In this document: positions 35,526-44,277 of the stretch, piece by piece | Layout of the letters: each line of letters begins with the position of its first letter | Position numbering within the stretch: the stretch's first letter is position 1 | NCBI RefSeq assembly: GCF_004168625.1 | Contig: NZ_SDWW01000020.1 | Span: forward strand, 1-64,000 | From: Pengzhenrongella frigida | GTDB lineage: Bacteria > Actinomycetota > Actinomycetes > Actinomycetales > Cellulomonadaceae | Direction of reading: 5' to 3' | Length of the DNA: 64,000 nt | Translations under genes and position numbers: made by a program | The notes under the pieces: generated by a model | Told to the model about the DNA's origin: nothing | Seen by the model: the letters and a program-made list of their open reading frames with translations, nothing else | Databases searched by the model: none

Positions 35526-35551
35526 GGGGCGGGTGCCGGTGCACCCGCCCC
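35526..35551 (+). terminator. Intercistronic hairpin after rhaS
   Basis: GGGGCGGGTGC-CGGT-GCACCCGCCCC: an 11-bp perfect stem with a 4-nt loop, extended by a T-A pair. No U-tract. The operon continues beyond, so it probably acts as a partial terminator or 3'-end stabiliser. Confidence 0.7.
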
Positions 35552-35553
35552 AG

Positions 35554-35589
35554 CCCTCCACCCGCATCGACCCCTCCACCCGCATCGAC
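35554..35589 (+). repeat. Two 18-bp tandem repeats upstream of isomerase-like gene
   Basis: CCCTCCACCCGCATCGAC occurs twice back to back between the rhaS hairpin and the next ribosome-binding site. C-rich and probably unstructured in RNA. Confidence 0.85.
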
Positions 35590-35610
35590 CGTCTCTCGAG
35601 GTGAGAACGA

Positions 35611-37065
35611 ATGACTGCCGAGATCCACCGTTCGGCGAGCGACCTGCTCAAGCCGAAGGCGCGTCGGCGCACGCGGATCGGCCTGGTCTCGGGCGGCCTC
35701 GGCGCGTACTGGCCGCAGTTCCCCGACCTGCTCCCCCAGCTGCAGGAGTCCGCCCGGTACGTCACCGCCCGGCTCGACGCCCTCGATGCCGACGTGGTCG
35801 ACGCCGGGTTCGTCTCCGACGCCCGGGAGGCGGGGGTCGCCGCCGAGACGCTGCGCGCCGCCGACTGCGACCTCATCGTCATCTTCCTCGCCACCTACCT
35901 CACGTCCTCGATGGTGCTGCCGATCGCCCAGCGGGCCAAGACCCCGGTCCTCGTGATCGACCTGCAACCCACCGAGGCCATGGACCACGCCACGTTCGAC
36001 ACCGGCCGGTGGCTCGCGTACTGCGGGCAGTGCCCCGTGCCCGAGGTCGCCAACGTGTTCCGCCGTGCCGGCATCCCCTTCCGGTCCGTGTCCGGCTACC
36101 TCCGCCAGGAGTCCGCCTGGGACCGGATCGGCCGGTGGGTCCAGGCCGCGCACGTGCGCGCCACCCTGCGCACCGCCCGCCACGGCCTCATGGGCCACCT
36201 CTACCCGGGCATGCTCGACGTCTCCACCGACCTCACCACGGTCTCCACCACGTTCGGCTCGCACGTCGAGGTCCTCGAGTTCGACGACCTGCGGGTGCGC
36301 GTCGAGGAGGTCACCGACGCCCAGGTCGCCGAGCGGATGGACCTCGCCCGGGCGCTGTTCACCCTGGACGGCTCCGTGGTCGACGACGACTTCGCGTGGG
36401 GTGCGCGGGTCTCGGTCGGCCTGGACCGGCTCGTGGCCGACTTCGAGCTCGACACCCTCGCCTACTACCACCGCGGCCTCGCCGGCGAGCAGCACGAACG
36501 CCTCGGCGCCGGCATGATCCTCGGTGCCTCCATCCTCACCGCGCGCGGCATCCCGGCGGCCGGCGAGTACGAGCTGCGCACGTCGATCGCGATGCTCGCC
36601 GCCGGCGCGATCGGCGCGGGCGGGTCGTTCACCGAGATCCAGGCGCTGAACTTCCACGACGGCGTCGTGGAGATGGGCCACGACGGCCCCGCGCACCTGG
36701 CGGTCAGCGCGCAGCACCCGCTCCTGCGCGGCCTCGGAGTCTTCCATGGCAAGCGCGGGTGGGGGGTCTCGGTCGAGTTCGACGTCCGGCCCGGGCCGGT
36801 CACCACCTTCGGGATCGGCCAGGACCCCGACGGCAGCTACGTGTTCGTCACCTCCGAAGGAACCGTCGTGCCCGGCCCGCTCCTGGCGATCGGCAACACC
36901 ACGTCCCGCGTCGACTTCGGCGGGGACCCCGGGGTCTGGGTCGACGAGTGGAGCCAGACCGGGACCGGCCACCACTGGGCCCTGTGCCTCGGCCACCGCG
37001 CCGCCGACCTGAAGGCCGCCGCCCACCTCCTCGGAATCGAGCACCGCCATGTCGCCCTCGTCTAG
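35611..37065 (+). CDS. L-arabinose/L-fucose isomerase family protein
   Basis: A 484-aa protein of the arabinose/fucose isomerase superfamily. The N-terminal Rossmann-like domains start IGLVSGGLGAYWPQF (about residue 22); LIVIFLATYLTSSMVLP and a central segment follow. Possible metal ligands are in FTEIQALNFHDGVVEMGHDGPAH (about 333-356), read in short pieces: the Glu of TEIQ, the Glu of VVEMGH and the nearby His. GAGGTGAG lies before the ATG. It is in the rhamnose operon and overlaps the mutarotase gene by 17 nt, so it probably acts on a 6-deoxy sugar or on arabinose released from the same polymer. The exact substrate is unknown. Confidence 0.75.
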   Translation: MTAEIHRSASDLLKPKARRRTRIGLVSGGLGAYWPQFPDLLPQLQESARYVTARLDALDADVVDAGFVSDAREAGVAAETLRAADCDLIVIFLATYLTSSMVLPIAQRAKTPVLVIDLQPTEAMDHATFDTGRWLAYCGQCPVPEVANVFRRAGIPFRSVSGYLRQESAWDRIGRWVQAAHVRATLRTARHGLMGHLYPGMLDVSTDLTTVSTTFGSHVEVLEFDDLRVRVEEVTDAQVAERMDLARALFTLDGSVVDDDFAWGARVSVGLDRLVADFELDTLAYYHRGLAGEQHERLGAGMILGASILTARGIPAAGEYELRTSIAMLAAGAIGAGGSFTEIQALNFHDGVVEMGHDGPAHLAVSAQHPLLRGLGVFHGKRGWGVSVEFDVRPGPVTTFGIGQDPDGSYVFVTSEGTVVPGPLLAIGNTTSRVDFGGDPGVWVDEWSQTGTGHHWALCLGHRAADLKAAAHLLGIEHRHVALV

Positions 37066-37468
37066 CGTCCCGGCCGGGCCGTCGAACCATCGGGTGTGCT
37101 TCCAGCTCCAGGTCCGCCCCGACCGGATGGCGGAATACCGCGAGCGGCACGCGGCGGTGTGGCCGGAGATGCTCCGCGCGCTGAAGGCGACCGGGTGGCA
37201 CAACTACTCGCTGTTCCTGCGCGACGACGGGCTGCTGATCGGCTACCTCGAGACCGCGGACCTGGCCGCCGCGCAGGCCGCGATGGCCGCCACTGACGTC
37301 AACGCCCGGTGGCAGGCCCAGATGGCCGGCTTCTTCGCCGACCTCGACACGACGCCCGACGCCGGGTTCGTCGAGCTCACCGAGGTGTTCCACCTCGAAG
37401 ACCAGCTCGCCGCCCTCGACGTGGCCGACTCTCCCGACCCCGGTCCGACGGAAGGACACCGCTCATGA
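37049..37468 (+). CDS. rhaM: L-rhamnose mutarotase
   Basis: Interconverts alpha and beta anomers of L-rhamnose so that the isomerase receives its preferred form; 139 aa with a ferredoxin-like dimeric fold. Conserved pieces are VCFQLQVRPDRMAEYRERHAAVWPEM read from about residue 16, with the catalytic His in RHAAVW; GWHNYSLFL (about 50); and a C-terminal LTEVFHLE. The family usually has about 104 residues; here both ends are extended. It overlaps the upstream gene by 17 nt, and its stop overlaps the next ATG. Confidence 0.93.
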   Translation: MSPSSSVPAGPSNHRVCFQLQVRPDRMAEYRERHAAVWPEMLRALKATGWHNYSLFLRDDGLLIGYLETADLAAAQAAMAATDVNARWQAQMAGFFADLDTTPDAGFVELTEVFHLEDQLAALDVADSPDPGPTEGHRS

Positions 37469-38631
37469 CCCTCACCCCGCAGGTCCTCGCCCAGCTCGAG
37501 GCCCAGACCATCGAGCTGCCCTCGTGGGCGTTCGGGAACTCCGGCACCCGGTTCCGGGTCTTCACCACGCCGGGCACGCCGCGCACGATCGAGGAGAAGA
37601 TCGCCGATGCCGCCCAGGTGCACGCCGTCACCGGGCTCGCGCCGTCGGTCGCCCTGCACATCCCGTGGGACCGGGTCGACGACTACGCCGCGCTGGCCCG
37701 CTTCGCGCAGGACCAGGGCCTGACCCTGGGCACGGTGAACTCCAACACCTTCCAGGACGAGGCCTACAAGTTCGGGTCCCTGACGCACATCGACCCCGCC
37801 GTGCGCCGCAAGGCCATCGACCATCACTTCGAATGCCTCGAGATCATGGACACCACCGGATCTCGGGACCTGAAGATCTGGCTGGCCGACGGCACCAACT
37901 ATCCCGGCCAGGGCGACCTCCGTGGCCGCCAGGACCGCCTCGCGGACTCCCTCGCGACCATCTACGCCCGCCTCGGCGCCGACCAGCGCCTCGTGCTGGA
38001 GTACAAGTTCTTCGAGCCGGCGTTCTACCACACGGACGTCCCCGACTGGGGCACCTCCTACGCCCAGGTCACCGCACTGGGCGACCGGGCGCTGGTCTGC
38101 CTCGACACCGGCCACCACGCGCCGGGCACCAACATCGAGTTCATCGTCGCCCAGCTGCTGCGCCTCGGGAAGCTCGGCTCGTTCGACTTCAACTCCCGCT
38201 TCTACGCCGACGACGACCTCATCGTGGGCGCCGCCGACCCGTTCCAGCTGTTCCGCATCCTGTACGAGGTCGTCCGCGGCGGCGGCCTCGACCCCGACAG
38301 CGGGGTCGCCTTCATGCTCGACCAGTGCCACAACGTCGAGGACAAGATCCCGGGCCAGATCCGCTCCGTGCTCAACGTCCAGGAGATGACCGCGCGGGTC
38401 CTGTCCGTCGACACCGAGGCCCTCACCCGCGCCCAGGACACCCACGACGTCCTCGGCGCCAACGGCATCCTCATGGACGCGTTCTACACCGACGTCCGGC
38501 CCGACCTTGCCGCCTGGCGCGAGTCTCGCGGGCTGCCCGCCGACCCCATGGCGGCGTTCGCCGCCTCGGGCTACCACCAGCAGGTGACCCGCGACCGGGT
38601 GGGTGGCACCCAGGCTGGCTGGGGCGCCTGA
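37465..38631 (+). CDS. rhaI: L-rhamnose isomerase, copy 2
   Basis: A second rhamnose isomerase, also 388 aa, with all the metal-site segments of copy 1 (KFFEPAFYH, CLDTGHHAPG, FDFNSRFYADDD, LDQCHNVEDK). The block from about residue 200 to 270 is nearly unchanged between the two, and both end in VGGTQAGWGA. ATG at 37465 overlaps the mutarotase stop (ATGA). It is followed by the aldolase-dehydrogenase fusion, so this copy feeds the oxidative branch by position, while copy 1 is co-transcribed with the kinase and the single-domain aldolase. Confidence 0.95.
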   Translation: MTLTPQVLAQLEAQTIELPSWAFGNSGTRFRVFTTPGTPRTIEEKIADAAQVHAVTGLAPSVALHIPWDRVDDYAALARFAQDQGLTLGTVNSNTFQDEAYKFGSLTHIDPAVRRKAIDHHFECLEIMDTTGSRDLKIWLADGTNYPGQGDLRGRQDRLADSLATIYARLGADQRLVLEYKFFEPAFYHTDVPDWGTSYAQVTALGDRALVCLDTGHHAPGTNIEFIVAQLLRLGKLGSFDFNSRFYADDDLIVGAADPFQLFRILYEVVRGGGLDPDSGVAFMLDQCHNVEDKIPGQIRSVLNVQEMTARVLSVDTEALTRAQDTHDVLGANGILMDAFYTDVRPDLAAWRESRGLPADPMAAFAASGYHQQVTRDRVGGTQAGWGA

Positions 38632-38729
38632 CGAGCCTTGTCCCGATCACCCCAGCGTCCGACCCCGCCTTTCGCTGTCGAGCCGTCACGGCCCGACGCC
38701 CCGATCTCGTCAGCCCCCAGGAGCAGTCC

Positions 38730-40769
38730 ATGACCACGAACCCCACCGCCGCCGCCCTCGTCGCGCGGTCCAACCGCCTCGGCGCCGATCCGAAGAACAC
38801 CAACTACGCCGGTGGCAACACCTCAGCCAAGGGCACCGAGACCGACCCGGTCACGGGCGAACCGGTCGAGCTGCTCTGGGTGAAGGGCTCCGGCGGTGAC
38901 CTCGGCACGCTGACCGAGGCCGGGCTCGCGGTGCTGCGCCTGGATCGCCTGCGTGCGCTCGTGGACGTGTACCCCGGGCTGGACCGCGAGGACGAGATGG
39001 TCGCCGCATTCGACTACACCCTGCACGGCAAGGGCGGGGCCGCGCCCTCGATCGACACCGCGATGCACGCCCTGGTCGACGCCGCGCACGTCGACCACCT
39101 GCACCCCGACTCCGGCATCGCGATCGCCACGGCCGCCGACGGCGAGGCGCTGACCGCCACCATCTTCGGCGACCGCGTCGCCTGGGTGCCGTGGCGCCGG
39201 CCCGGCTTCCAGCTCGGCCTGGACATCGCGGCGATCAAGGCCGCGAACCCGGCCGCGATCGGCTGCGTCCTCGGCGGCCACGGCATCACCGCGTGGGGCG
39301 CCACGAGCGAGGAGGCGGAGGCGAGCTCGCTGTGGATCATCGACACCGCCGCCGCGTACATCGCCGCGCACTCCACGCCCGAGCCGTTCGGTGCCGAGCT
39401 GGCCGGGTTCGCGGCCCTGCCCGAGACGATCCGCCGCGCCAAGGCCGCCGCGCTCGCGCCCACGATCCGCGGCCTGGTCTCCACCGACCGGGCTCAGGTC
39501 GGCCACTTCACCGACGCACCCGAGGTCCTCGACTTCCTCACCCGCGCCGAGCACCCGCGCCTGGCCGCGCTCGGTACGAGCTGCCCCGACCACTTCCTGC
39601 GCACCAAGGTCAAGCCGCTGCTGCTCGACCTCCCGGGCGACACCTCGGTCGAGGACTCGATCGCCCGCCTGCACGAGCTGCACGCCGCCTACCGGGCCGA
39701 CTACCAGGGGTACTACGACCGCCACGCGACGCCCGACTCCCCCGCGATCCGCGGCGCGGACCCGCTGATCGTGCTGGTCCCCGGCGTGGGCATGTTCAGC
39801 TACGGCGCCACCAAGCAGACCGCGCGCGTGGCCGGGGAGTTCTACCTCAACGCGATCAACGTGATGCGGGGGGCCGAGGGCCTGTCGACCTACGCCCCGA
39901 TCGACGAGGCGGAGAAGTTCCGGATCGAGTACTGGGCGCTGGAGGAGGCGAAGCTCGCGCGCCTGCCGAAGCCGAAGCCGCTCGCGACCCGGATCGCGCT
40001 CGTGACCGGCGCGGCGTCGGGCATCGGCAAGGCCATCGCCACCCGGCTCGCCGCCGAGGGCGCGTGCGTCGTGATCGCCGACCTCGACCTCACCAAGGCC
40101 CAGGACGCCGCGGCGGCGCTCGGCACGACCGACGTCGCCATCGGCATCCAGGCAGACGTCACCGATGAGGCCCAGGTGCAGGCCGCCGTCGACGCCTGCG
40201 TGCTCGCGTTCGGCGGCCTCGACCTCGTGGTCAACAACGCCGGGCTCTCGCTGAGCAAGTCCCTGCTCGAGACGACCGTCGCGGACTGGGACCTGCAGCA
40301 CAACGTGATGGCCAAGGGCTCGTTCCTGGTGTCCCGGGCCGCGGCCCGCGTGCTGATCGACCAGAAGCTCGGCGGCGACATCGTGTACATCTCCTCGAAG
40401 AACTCGATCTTCGCCGGGCCGAACAACATCGCCTACTCCGCCACCAAGGCCGACCAGGCCCACCAGGTCCGGCTGCTGGCCGCCGAGCTCGGCGAGCACG
40501 GCGTCAAGGTCAACGGCATCAACCCCGACGGCGTCGTGCGCGGCTCGGGCATCTTCGCCGGCGGCTGGGGCGCCAAGCGCGCCGCCGTGTACGGCGTGGC
40601 CGAGGAGGACCTGGGCAAGTACTACGCGCAGCGCACCCTGCTCAAGCGCGAGGTGCTGCCCGAGAACGTGGCCAACGCGGTGTTCGTGCTGTGCTCGGCG
40701 GACCTCAGCCACACCACCGGGCTGCACATCCCGGTCGACGCCGGCGTCGCGGCCGCGTTCCTGCGATGA
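38730..40769 (+). CDS. rhaEW: Bifunctional rhamnulose-1-phosphate aldolase / lactaldehyde dehydrogenase
   Basis: A 679-aa fusion. Residues 1 to about 400 are a class II aldolase domain (YAGGNTSAK near 28, VKGSGGDLGTL, VDHLHPDSGIAIA with metal His, LGGHGITAWG). Residues about 425-679 are an SDR domain (TGAASGIG near 430, NNAGLS, YSATK near 570). This matches the Bacillus-type RhaEW enzyme that cleaves rhamnulose 1-phosphate and oxidises the lactaldehyde to L-lactate. CAGGAG precedes the ATG. L-lactate dehydrogenase follows 52 nt later, completing the path to pyruvate. Confidence 0.93.
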   Translation: MTTNPTAAALVARSNRLGADPKNTNYAGGNTSAKGTETDPVTGEPVELLWVKGSGGDLGTLTEAGLAVLRLDRLRALVDVYPGLDREDEMVAAFDYTLHGKGGAAPSIDTAMHALVDAAHVDHLHPDSGIAIATAADGEALTATIFGDRVAWVPWRRPGFQLGLDIAAIKAANPAAIGCVLGGHGITAWGATSEEAEASSLWIIDTAAAYIAAHSTPEPFGAELAGFAALPETIRRAKAAALAPTIRGLVSTDRAQVGHFTDAPEVLDFLTRAEHPRLAALGTSCPDHFLRTKVKPLLLDLPGDTSVEDSIARLHELHAAYRADYQGYYDRHATPDSPAIRGADPLIVLVPGVGMFSYGATKQTARVAGEFYLNAINVMRGAEGLSTYAPIDEAEKFRIEYWALEEAKLARLPKPKPLATRIALVTGAASGIGKAIATRLAAEGACVVIADLDLTKAQDAAAALGTTDVAIGIQADVTDEAQVQAAVDACVLAFGGLDLVVNNAGLSLSKSLLETTVADWDLQHNVMAKGSFLVSRAAARVLIDQKLGGDIVYISSKNSIFAGPNNIAYSATKADQAHQVRLLAAELGEHGVKVNGINPDGVVRGSGIFAGGWGAKRAAVYGVAEEDLGKYYAQRTLLKREVLPENVANAVFVLCSADLSHTTGLHIPVDAGVAAAFLR

Positions 40770-40821
40770 CGGCACCCGCGAAGATCCCCGCACACGGCAC
40801 AGATAGGGAAACACTGAACTC

Positions 40822-42054
40822 ATGACTCAACGACGCGTCCCGAAGGTCCGCGACCTCGCCCCGCTGATGCAGTTCAAGACTCCCGAGCTCAACGCGCGCA
40901 AGCGGCGGCTCGACGCGGCGCTCACGATCGCCGACCTGCGCACCATCGCCCGACGGCGCACCCCGAAGGCGGCGTTCGACTACACCGAGGGCGCCGCCGA
41001 GGCCGAGCTGTCGCTGGCCCGCGCCCGGCAGGCGTTCGAGGACATCGAGTTCCACCCCTCGATCCTGCGCGACGTCTCCAAGGTCACCACCGGCTGGGAC
41101 GTGCTCGGGGCACCCGTCTCCCAGCCGTTCGGGATCGCCCCGACCGGGTTCACCCGGATGATGCAGACCGAGGGCGAGATCGCCGGGGCGCACGCCGCGG
41201 CCCGCGCGGGGATCCCGTTCTCGCTGTCCACGATGGGCACCTGCTCGATCGAGGACGTCAAAGCCGCCAACCCCCTCGGGCGCAACTGGTTCCAGCTGTA
41301 CATGTGGAAGGACCGCGACCGGTCCATGGCGCTGGTCGAGCGCGCCGCCAAGGCCGGCTACGACACCCTCATCGTCACCGTGGACGTGCCCGTGGCCGGG
41401 GCCCGGCTGCGCGACAAGCGCAACGGCATGTCCATCCCGCCCGCGCTGACCCCCGGCACCGTCCTCAACGCGCTGCCGCGCCCGGCCTGGTGGATCGACT
41501 TCCTCACCACCGAGCCGCTCGCGTTCGCGAGCATCGACCGCTGGTCCGGCACCGTCGCGGAGCTGCTGGACACGATGTTCGACCCGACGGTGACCTACGA
41601 GGACCTCGCCTGGATCCGCACGCAGTGGCCCGGCAAGGTCGTCGTCAAGGGCGTCCAGAACCTCGACGACGCCCGCCGGCTCGCCGCGGCGGGTGTCGAC
41701 GCGATCATCCTGTCCAACCACGGCGGCCGTCAGCTCGACCGGGCACCGATCCCGTTCCACCTGCTGCCGTCGGTCGTGCGCGAGGTCGGCGCCGATCTCG
41801 AGGTGCACCTGGACACCGGCATCATGTCCGGCGCCGACATCGTCGCCGCGGTCGCGCTGGGAGCCAGGTTCACCCTGATCGGGCGCGCGTACCTGTACGG
41901 GCTCATGGCCGGCGGCGAGGCGGGCGTCAACCGTGCGATCGACATCCTGTCCGAGCAGATCGCCCGGACGATGCGGCTGCTCGGCGTCACCAGCCTCGAG
42001 GAGCTCACCCCGGCGCACGTCACCCAGCTCGCGCGCCTGGTGCCGCTCACCTGA
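40822..42054 (+). CDS. lldD: FMN-dependent L-lactate dehydrogenase
   Basis: Alpha-hydroxy-acid oxidising flavoprotein of 410 aa that oxidises L-lactate to pyruvate and passes electrons to the respiratory chain (or to oxygen). FMN and catalytic segments are [11 protein letters not shown] (about 53), [10 protein letters not shown] (about 107), [25 protein letters not shown] and SNHGGRQLD (about 294) with the catalytic His, then [12 protein letters not shown]. Last gene of the rhamnose operon, so its likely role is to use lactate made by RhaEW. The ribosome-binding site (AGGGAA) is rather distant. Confidence 0.9.
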   Translation: MTQRRVPKVRDLAPLMQFKTPELNARKRRLDAALTIADLRTIARRRTPKAAFDYTEGAAEAELSLARARQAFEDIEFHPSILRDVSKVTTGWDVLGAPVSQPFGIAPTGFTRMMQTEGEIAGAHAAARAGIPFSLSTMGTCSIEDVKAANPLGRNWFQLYMWKDRDRSMALVERAAKAGYDTLIVTVDVPVAGARLRDKRNGMSIPPALTPGTVLNALPRPAWWIDFLTTEPLAFASIDRWSGTVAELLDTMFDPTVTYEDLAWIRTQWPGKVVVKGVQNLDDARRLAAAGVDAIILSNHGGRQLDRAPIPFHLLPSVVREVGADLEVHLDTGIMSGADIVAAVALGARFTLIGRAYLYGLMAGGEAGVNRAIDILSEQIARTMRLLGVTSLEELTPAHVTQLARLVPLT

Positions 42055-42078
42055 CGGGTCCCGGAGCACACCCGCAGG

Positions 42079-43179
42079 TCACCCGGTCAGGGCGGTCTCG
42101 GTCCCCCAGCCGGCGGGCAGCAGCGGTGCCGGCTCCACGCGGCTGACCACCTCGGCCGGCTGGCCGGTGCGCGCGGCTTCCTGCGTGGCGAGCATCGCCT
42201 CGAGCACGTGGAAGGCCAACGCCCCGGACGCCCGCTCGGGCACCCCGGCGCGGACCGCGCGGACCAGGTCGACGACGCCCGACCCGCGTCCGGGGCCACC
42301 GGGGGCGATCGGCGCAAACCTCTGCGAGCTCCCGTCGGGGGCGAAGACCTCGCTGTCACCGGCGAACTGGTTGGGGTCCGGGAACCGCAGCGCCCCGGCG
42401 GTACCGGTGACCTCGAGCGCGACCCGCATGATCGGGGTGTCGAAGCTGAGGATCACGTCGGCGACCCCGCCACCGACAAACTCGTACAGCGCCGTGACAT
42501 GGGTCGGGACGTCGACCGCGAACCGCTGCCCGGCGCGCGGCCCGGCCTGGATGACCCGGGTGGAGGCGCCCTGGACCGCCGTCGCGCTCACCCGCCGGAC
42601 GGAGCCGAAGACCTGCACCAGCGCCGTGAGGTAGTACGGGCCCATGTCGAGCAGGGGCCCGCCGCCGTGGGTGAAGAAGAACTCCGGGCTCGGGTGCCAC
42701 AGGTTCGGCCCGCCGTACTGGAAGCTCGCGAACGCGGACCGGGGTGTGCCGATCTGGCCGGACCGCACGATCTGCAGCGCGGACTGCAGCCCGGTGCCGA
42801 GGAACGTGTCCGGCGCGCACCCGAGGCGCAGCCCGCGGGACTCGGCCAGGTCCAGCAGCGCGCGACCGTCGGCGCCGCTGAGCGCGAGCGGCTTCTCGCT
42901 CCAGACGTGCTTGCCGGCCTCGAGCGCCTGGGCGGTGAGCTCCGCGTGGACCTGCGGCACGGTGAGGTTGACGACGACGTCGACGCGAGGGTCGCGCAGC
43001 AGCTCGGCGTAGGAGCCCGACCCGGCGACGCCGAACTCGTCCGCCTTCGCCCTGGCTCGTGCCAGGTCGCGCGACGCGACGAAGCGCACCTCGACGTCGG
43101 GTGCTTGGGTGAGCATCGAGAGGTACTGGCCGCTGATGTCCCCGGCCCCGACGATCCCGATCCCGGCCCTGGTCGTCAT
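42079..43179 (-). CDS. Gfo/Idh/MocA-family sugar oxidoreductase
   Basis: NAD(P)-dependent sugar dehydrogenase-like protein, 366 aa. The Rossmann domain begins IGIVGAGDISGQYL (residues 6-19). The family signature EKPLALS (about 95) supplies the catalytic Lys, and a GGGPLLDMGPYYL segment near 175 supplies the Asp/Tyr-type residues. The ATG follows GGAGGG. Final gene of the operon that begins with a nucleoside hydrolase and a sugar importer; its substrate is presumably the imported sugar or an oxidised derivative. Convergent with lldD with only 24 bp between. Confidence 0.85.
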   Translation of the reverse strand: MTTRAGIGIVGAGDISGQYLSMLTQAPDVEVRFVASRDLARARAKADEFGVAGSGSYAELLRDPRVDVVVNLTVPQVHAELTAQALEAGKHVWSEKPLALSGADGRALLDLAESRGLRLGCAPDTFLGTGLQSALQIVRSGQIGTPRSAFASFQYGGPNLWHPSPEFFFTHGGGPLLDMGPYYLTALVQVFGSVRRVSATAVQGASTRVIQAGPRAGQRFAVDVPTHVTALYEFVGGGVADVILSFDTPIMRVALEVTGTAGALRFPDPNQFAGDSEVFAPDGSSQRFAPIAPGGPGRGSGVVDLVRAVRAGVPERASGALAFHVLEAMLATQEAARTGQPAEVVSRVEPAPLLPAGWGTETALTG

Positions 43180-43216
43180 GAGATCCCTCCCTGGCGTCAC
43201 GTGCAGTGTGGCGCGA

Positions 43217-44209
43217 TCAGTCGGCGAGGAGCCGGCGGGCCTCGTCGACGTCCGTGATCAGCACCGTGATCCAGCCGCCGGCCAGGACCGCGCGGATCGC
43301 CGAGTGCTTGTTCGCGCCGCCGGCCACCGCGACCCGGCGCTGGACCTGGTGGAGCTGGTCGGCCGTGATGCCGATGACCCGGTCGTCGACGGCGGACTTC
43401 ACGGGCTCGCCGGCGCCGTCGAAGAACCGCAGGCAGATGTCGCCGACCGCGCCGGCGTCGCGCAGGACGGCGAGATCGGCGTCGGCCAGGGCGTTGCCGC
43501 TCGCCCGCAGCAGCGGCGACGGTTCGAGCGAGCCGATCCCGACCAGCACCATGGTGAGCTTCGACCAGACGTCCATCACGGCCTGGACCGTGGGGTCGGC
43601 GACCAGGGAGTCGCGCGCCGAGACGGTCCCGAGCATGCCGGGGGCGGGCATGAACACCGGGGCGGCGCCAGTGTTCTCGGCGAACATCCCGATCAGCCGG
43701 GTGGCCTGCATCTGCACGCGGGGGTCGCCCACCCCGCCGACGACCTGCACGACCGTGGTCACGACCGGGGTGCGGGACGGCCGCATCGACTCGACGGCGG
43801 CGAGCAGGGTCGCCGACCACGAGGAGATCCCGACCGTGTCGCCGCCGGTCAGGGTGGTCTCGAGGTAGACCGCCGCGGCCGCGCCCAGGGCGGGCGTGAC
43901 GTCGTCGTCGGCCCCGCCCGCATCGACGACGACGGCCTCGGTGAGCCCGAAGCGCGCCTCGAGGGCGTCCTCGAGGTCGGTGTGCACCCCGGACGGCAGT
44001 GACACGGTGGTCCGCACGATCCCGACCTCGCCGGCGCGCTTGAGCAGCCGGGACACCCGCGGCTGGGAGACGTGCAGCTCGGCGGCGATCTCCGCCTGGC
44101 GCATGCCGCGCTCGTGGTACATCCGCGCGATCTTCGCCATCAGCCGGAGCTGGTCCTCGGAGTGCCCGAAGCGGTTCCCCGCGAGGTGAGAGCCAAAGTC
44201 GTTGGCCAC
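43217..44209 (-). CDS. SorC/DeoR-type sugar-responsive regulator
   Basis: Transcription regulator of 330 aa. An N-terminal helix-turn-helix (MRQAEIAAELHVSQPRVSRL, about residues 32-51) precedes a sugar-phosphate-binding domain of the SorC family (residues 75-325; GISSWSATLLAAV, VQVVGGVGDPRVQM, VAGGANKHSAIRAVL). GTG at 44209 has AAGGGGG upstream. Embedded in the operon between permease and oxidoreductase genes, so it probably controls that operon in response to a phosphorylated sugar. An imperfect GTTCAAT/AATGAAC repeat lies in the gap before its start, near 44231-44268. Confidence 0.88.
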   Translation of the reverse strand: MANDFGSHLAGNRFGHSEDQLRLMAKIARMYHERGMRQAEIAAELHVSQPRVSRLLKRAGEVGIVRTTVSLPSGVHTDLEDALEARFGLTEAVVVDAGGADDDVTPALGAAAAVYLETTLTGGDTVGISSWSATLLAAVESMRPSRTPVVTTVVQVVGGVGDPRVQMQATRLIGMFAENTGAAPVFMPAPGMLGTVSARDSLVADPTVQAVMDVWSKLTMVLVGIGSLEPSPLLRASGNALADADLAVLRDAGAVGDICLRFFDGAGEPVKSAVDDRVIGITADQLHQVQRRVAVAGGANKHSAIRAVLAGGWITVLITDVDEARRLLAD

Positions 44210-44277
44210 TGGGAGCGCCCCCTTGTGCGAATGTTCAATCGTCGTTGCAATTCTATGGCCAATGAACCTCCTCCTGC

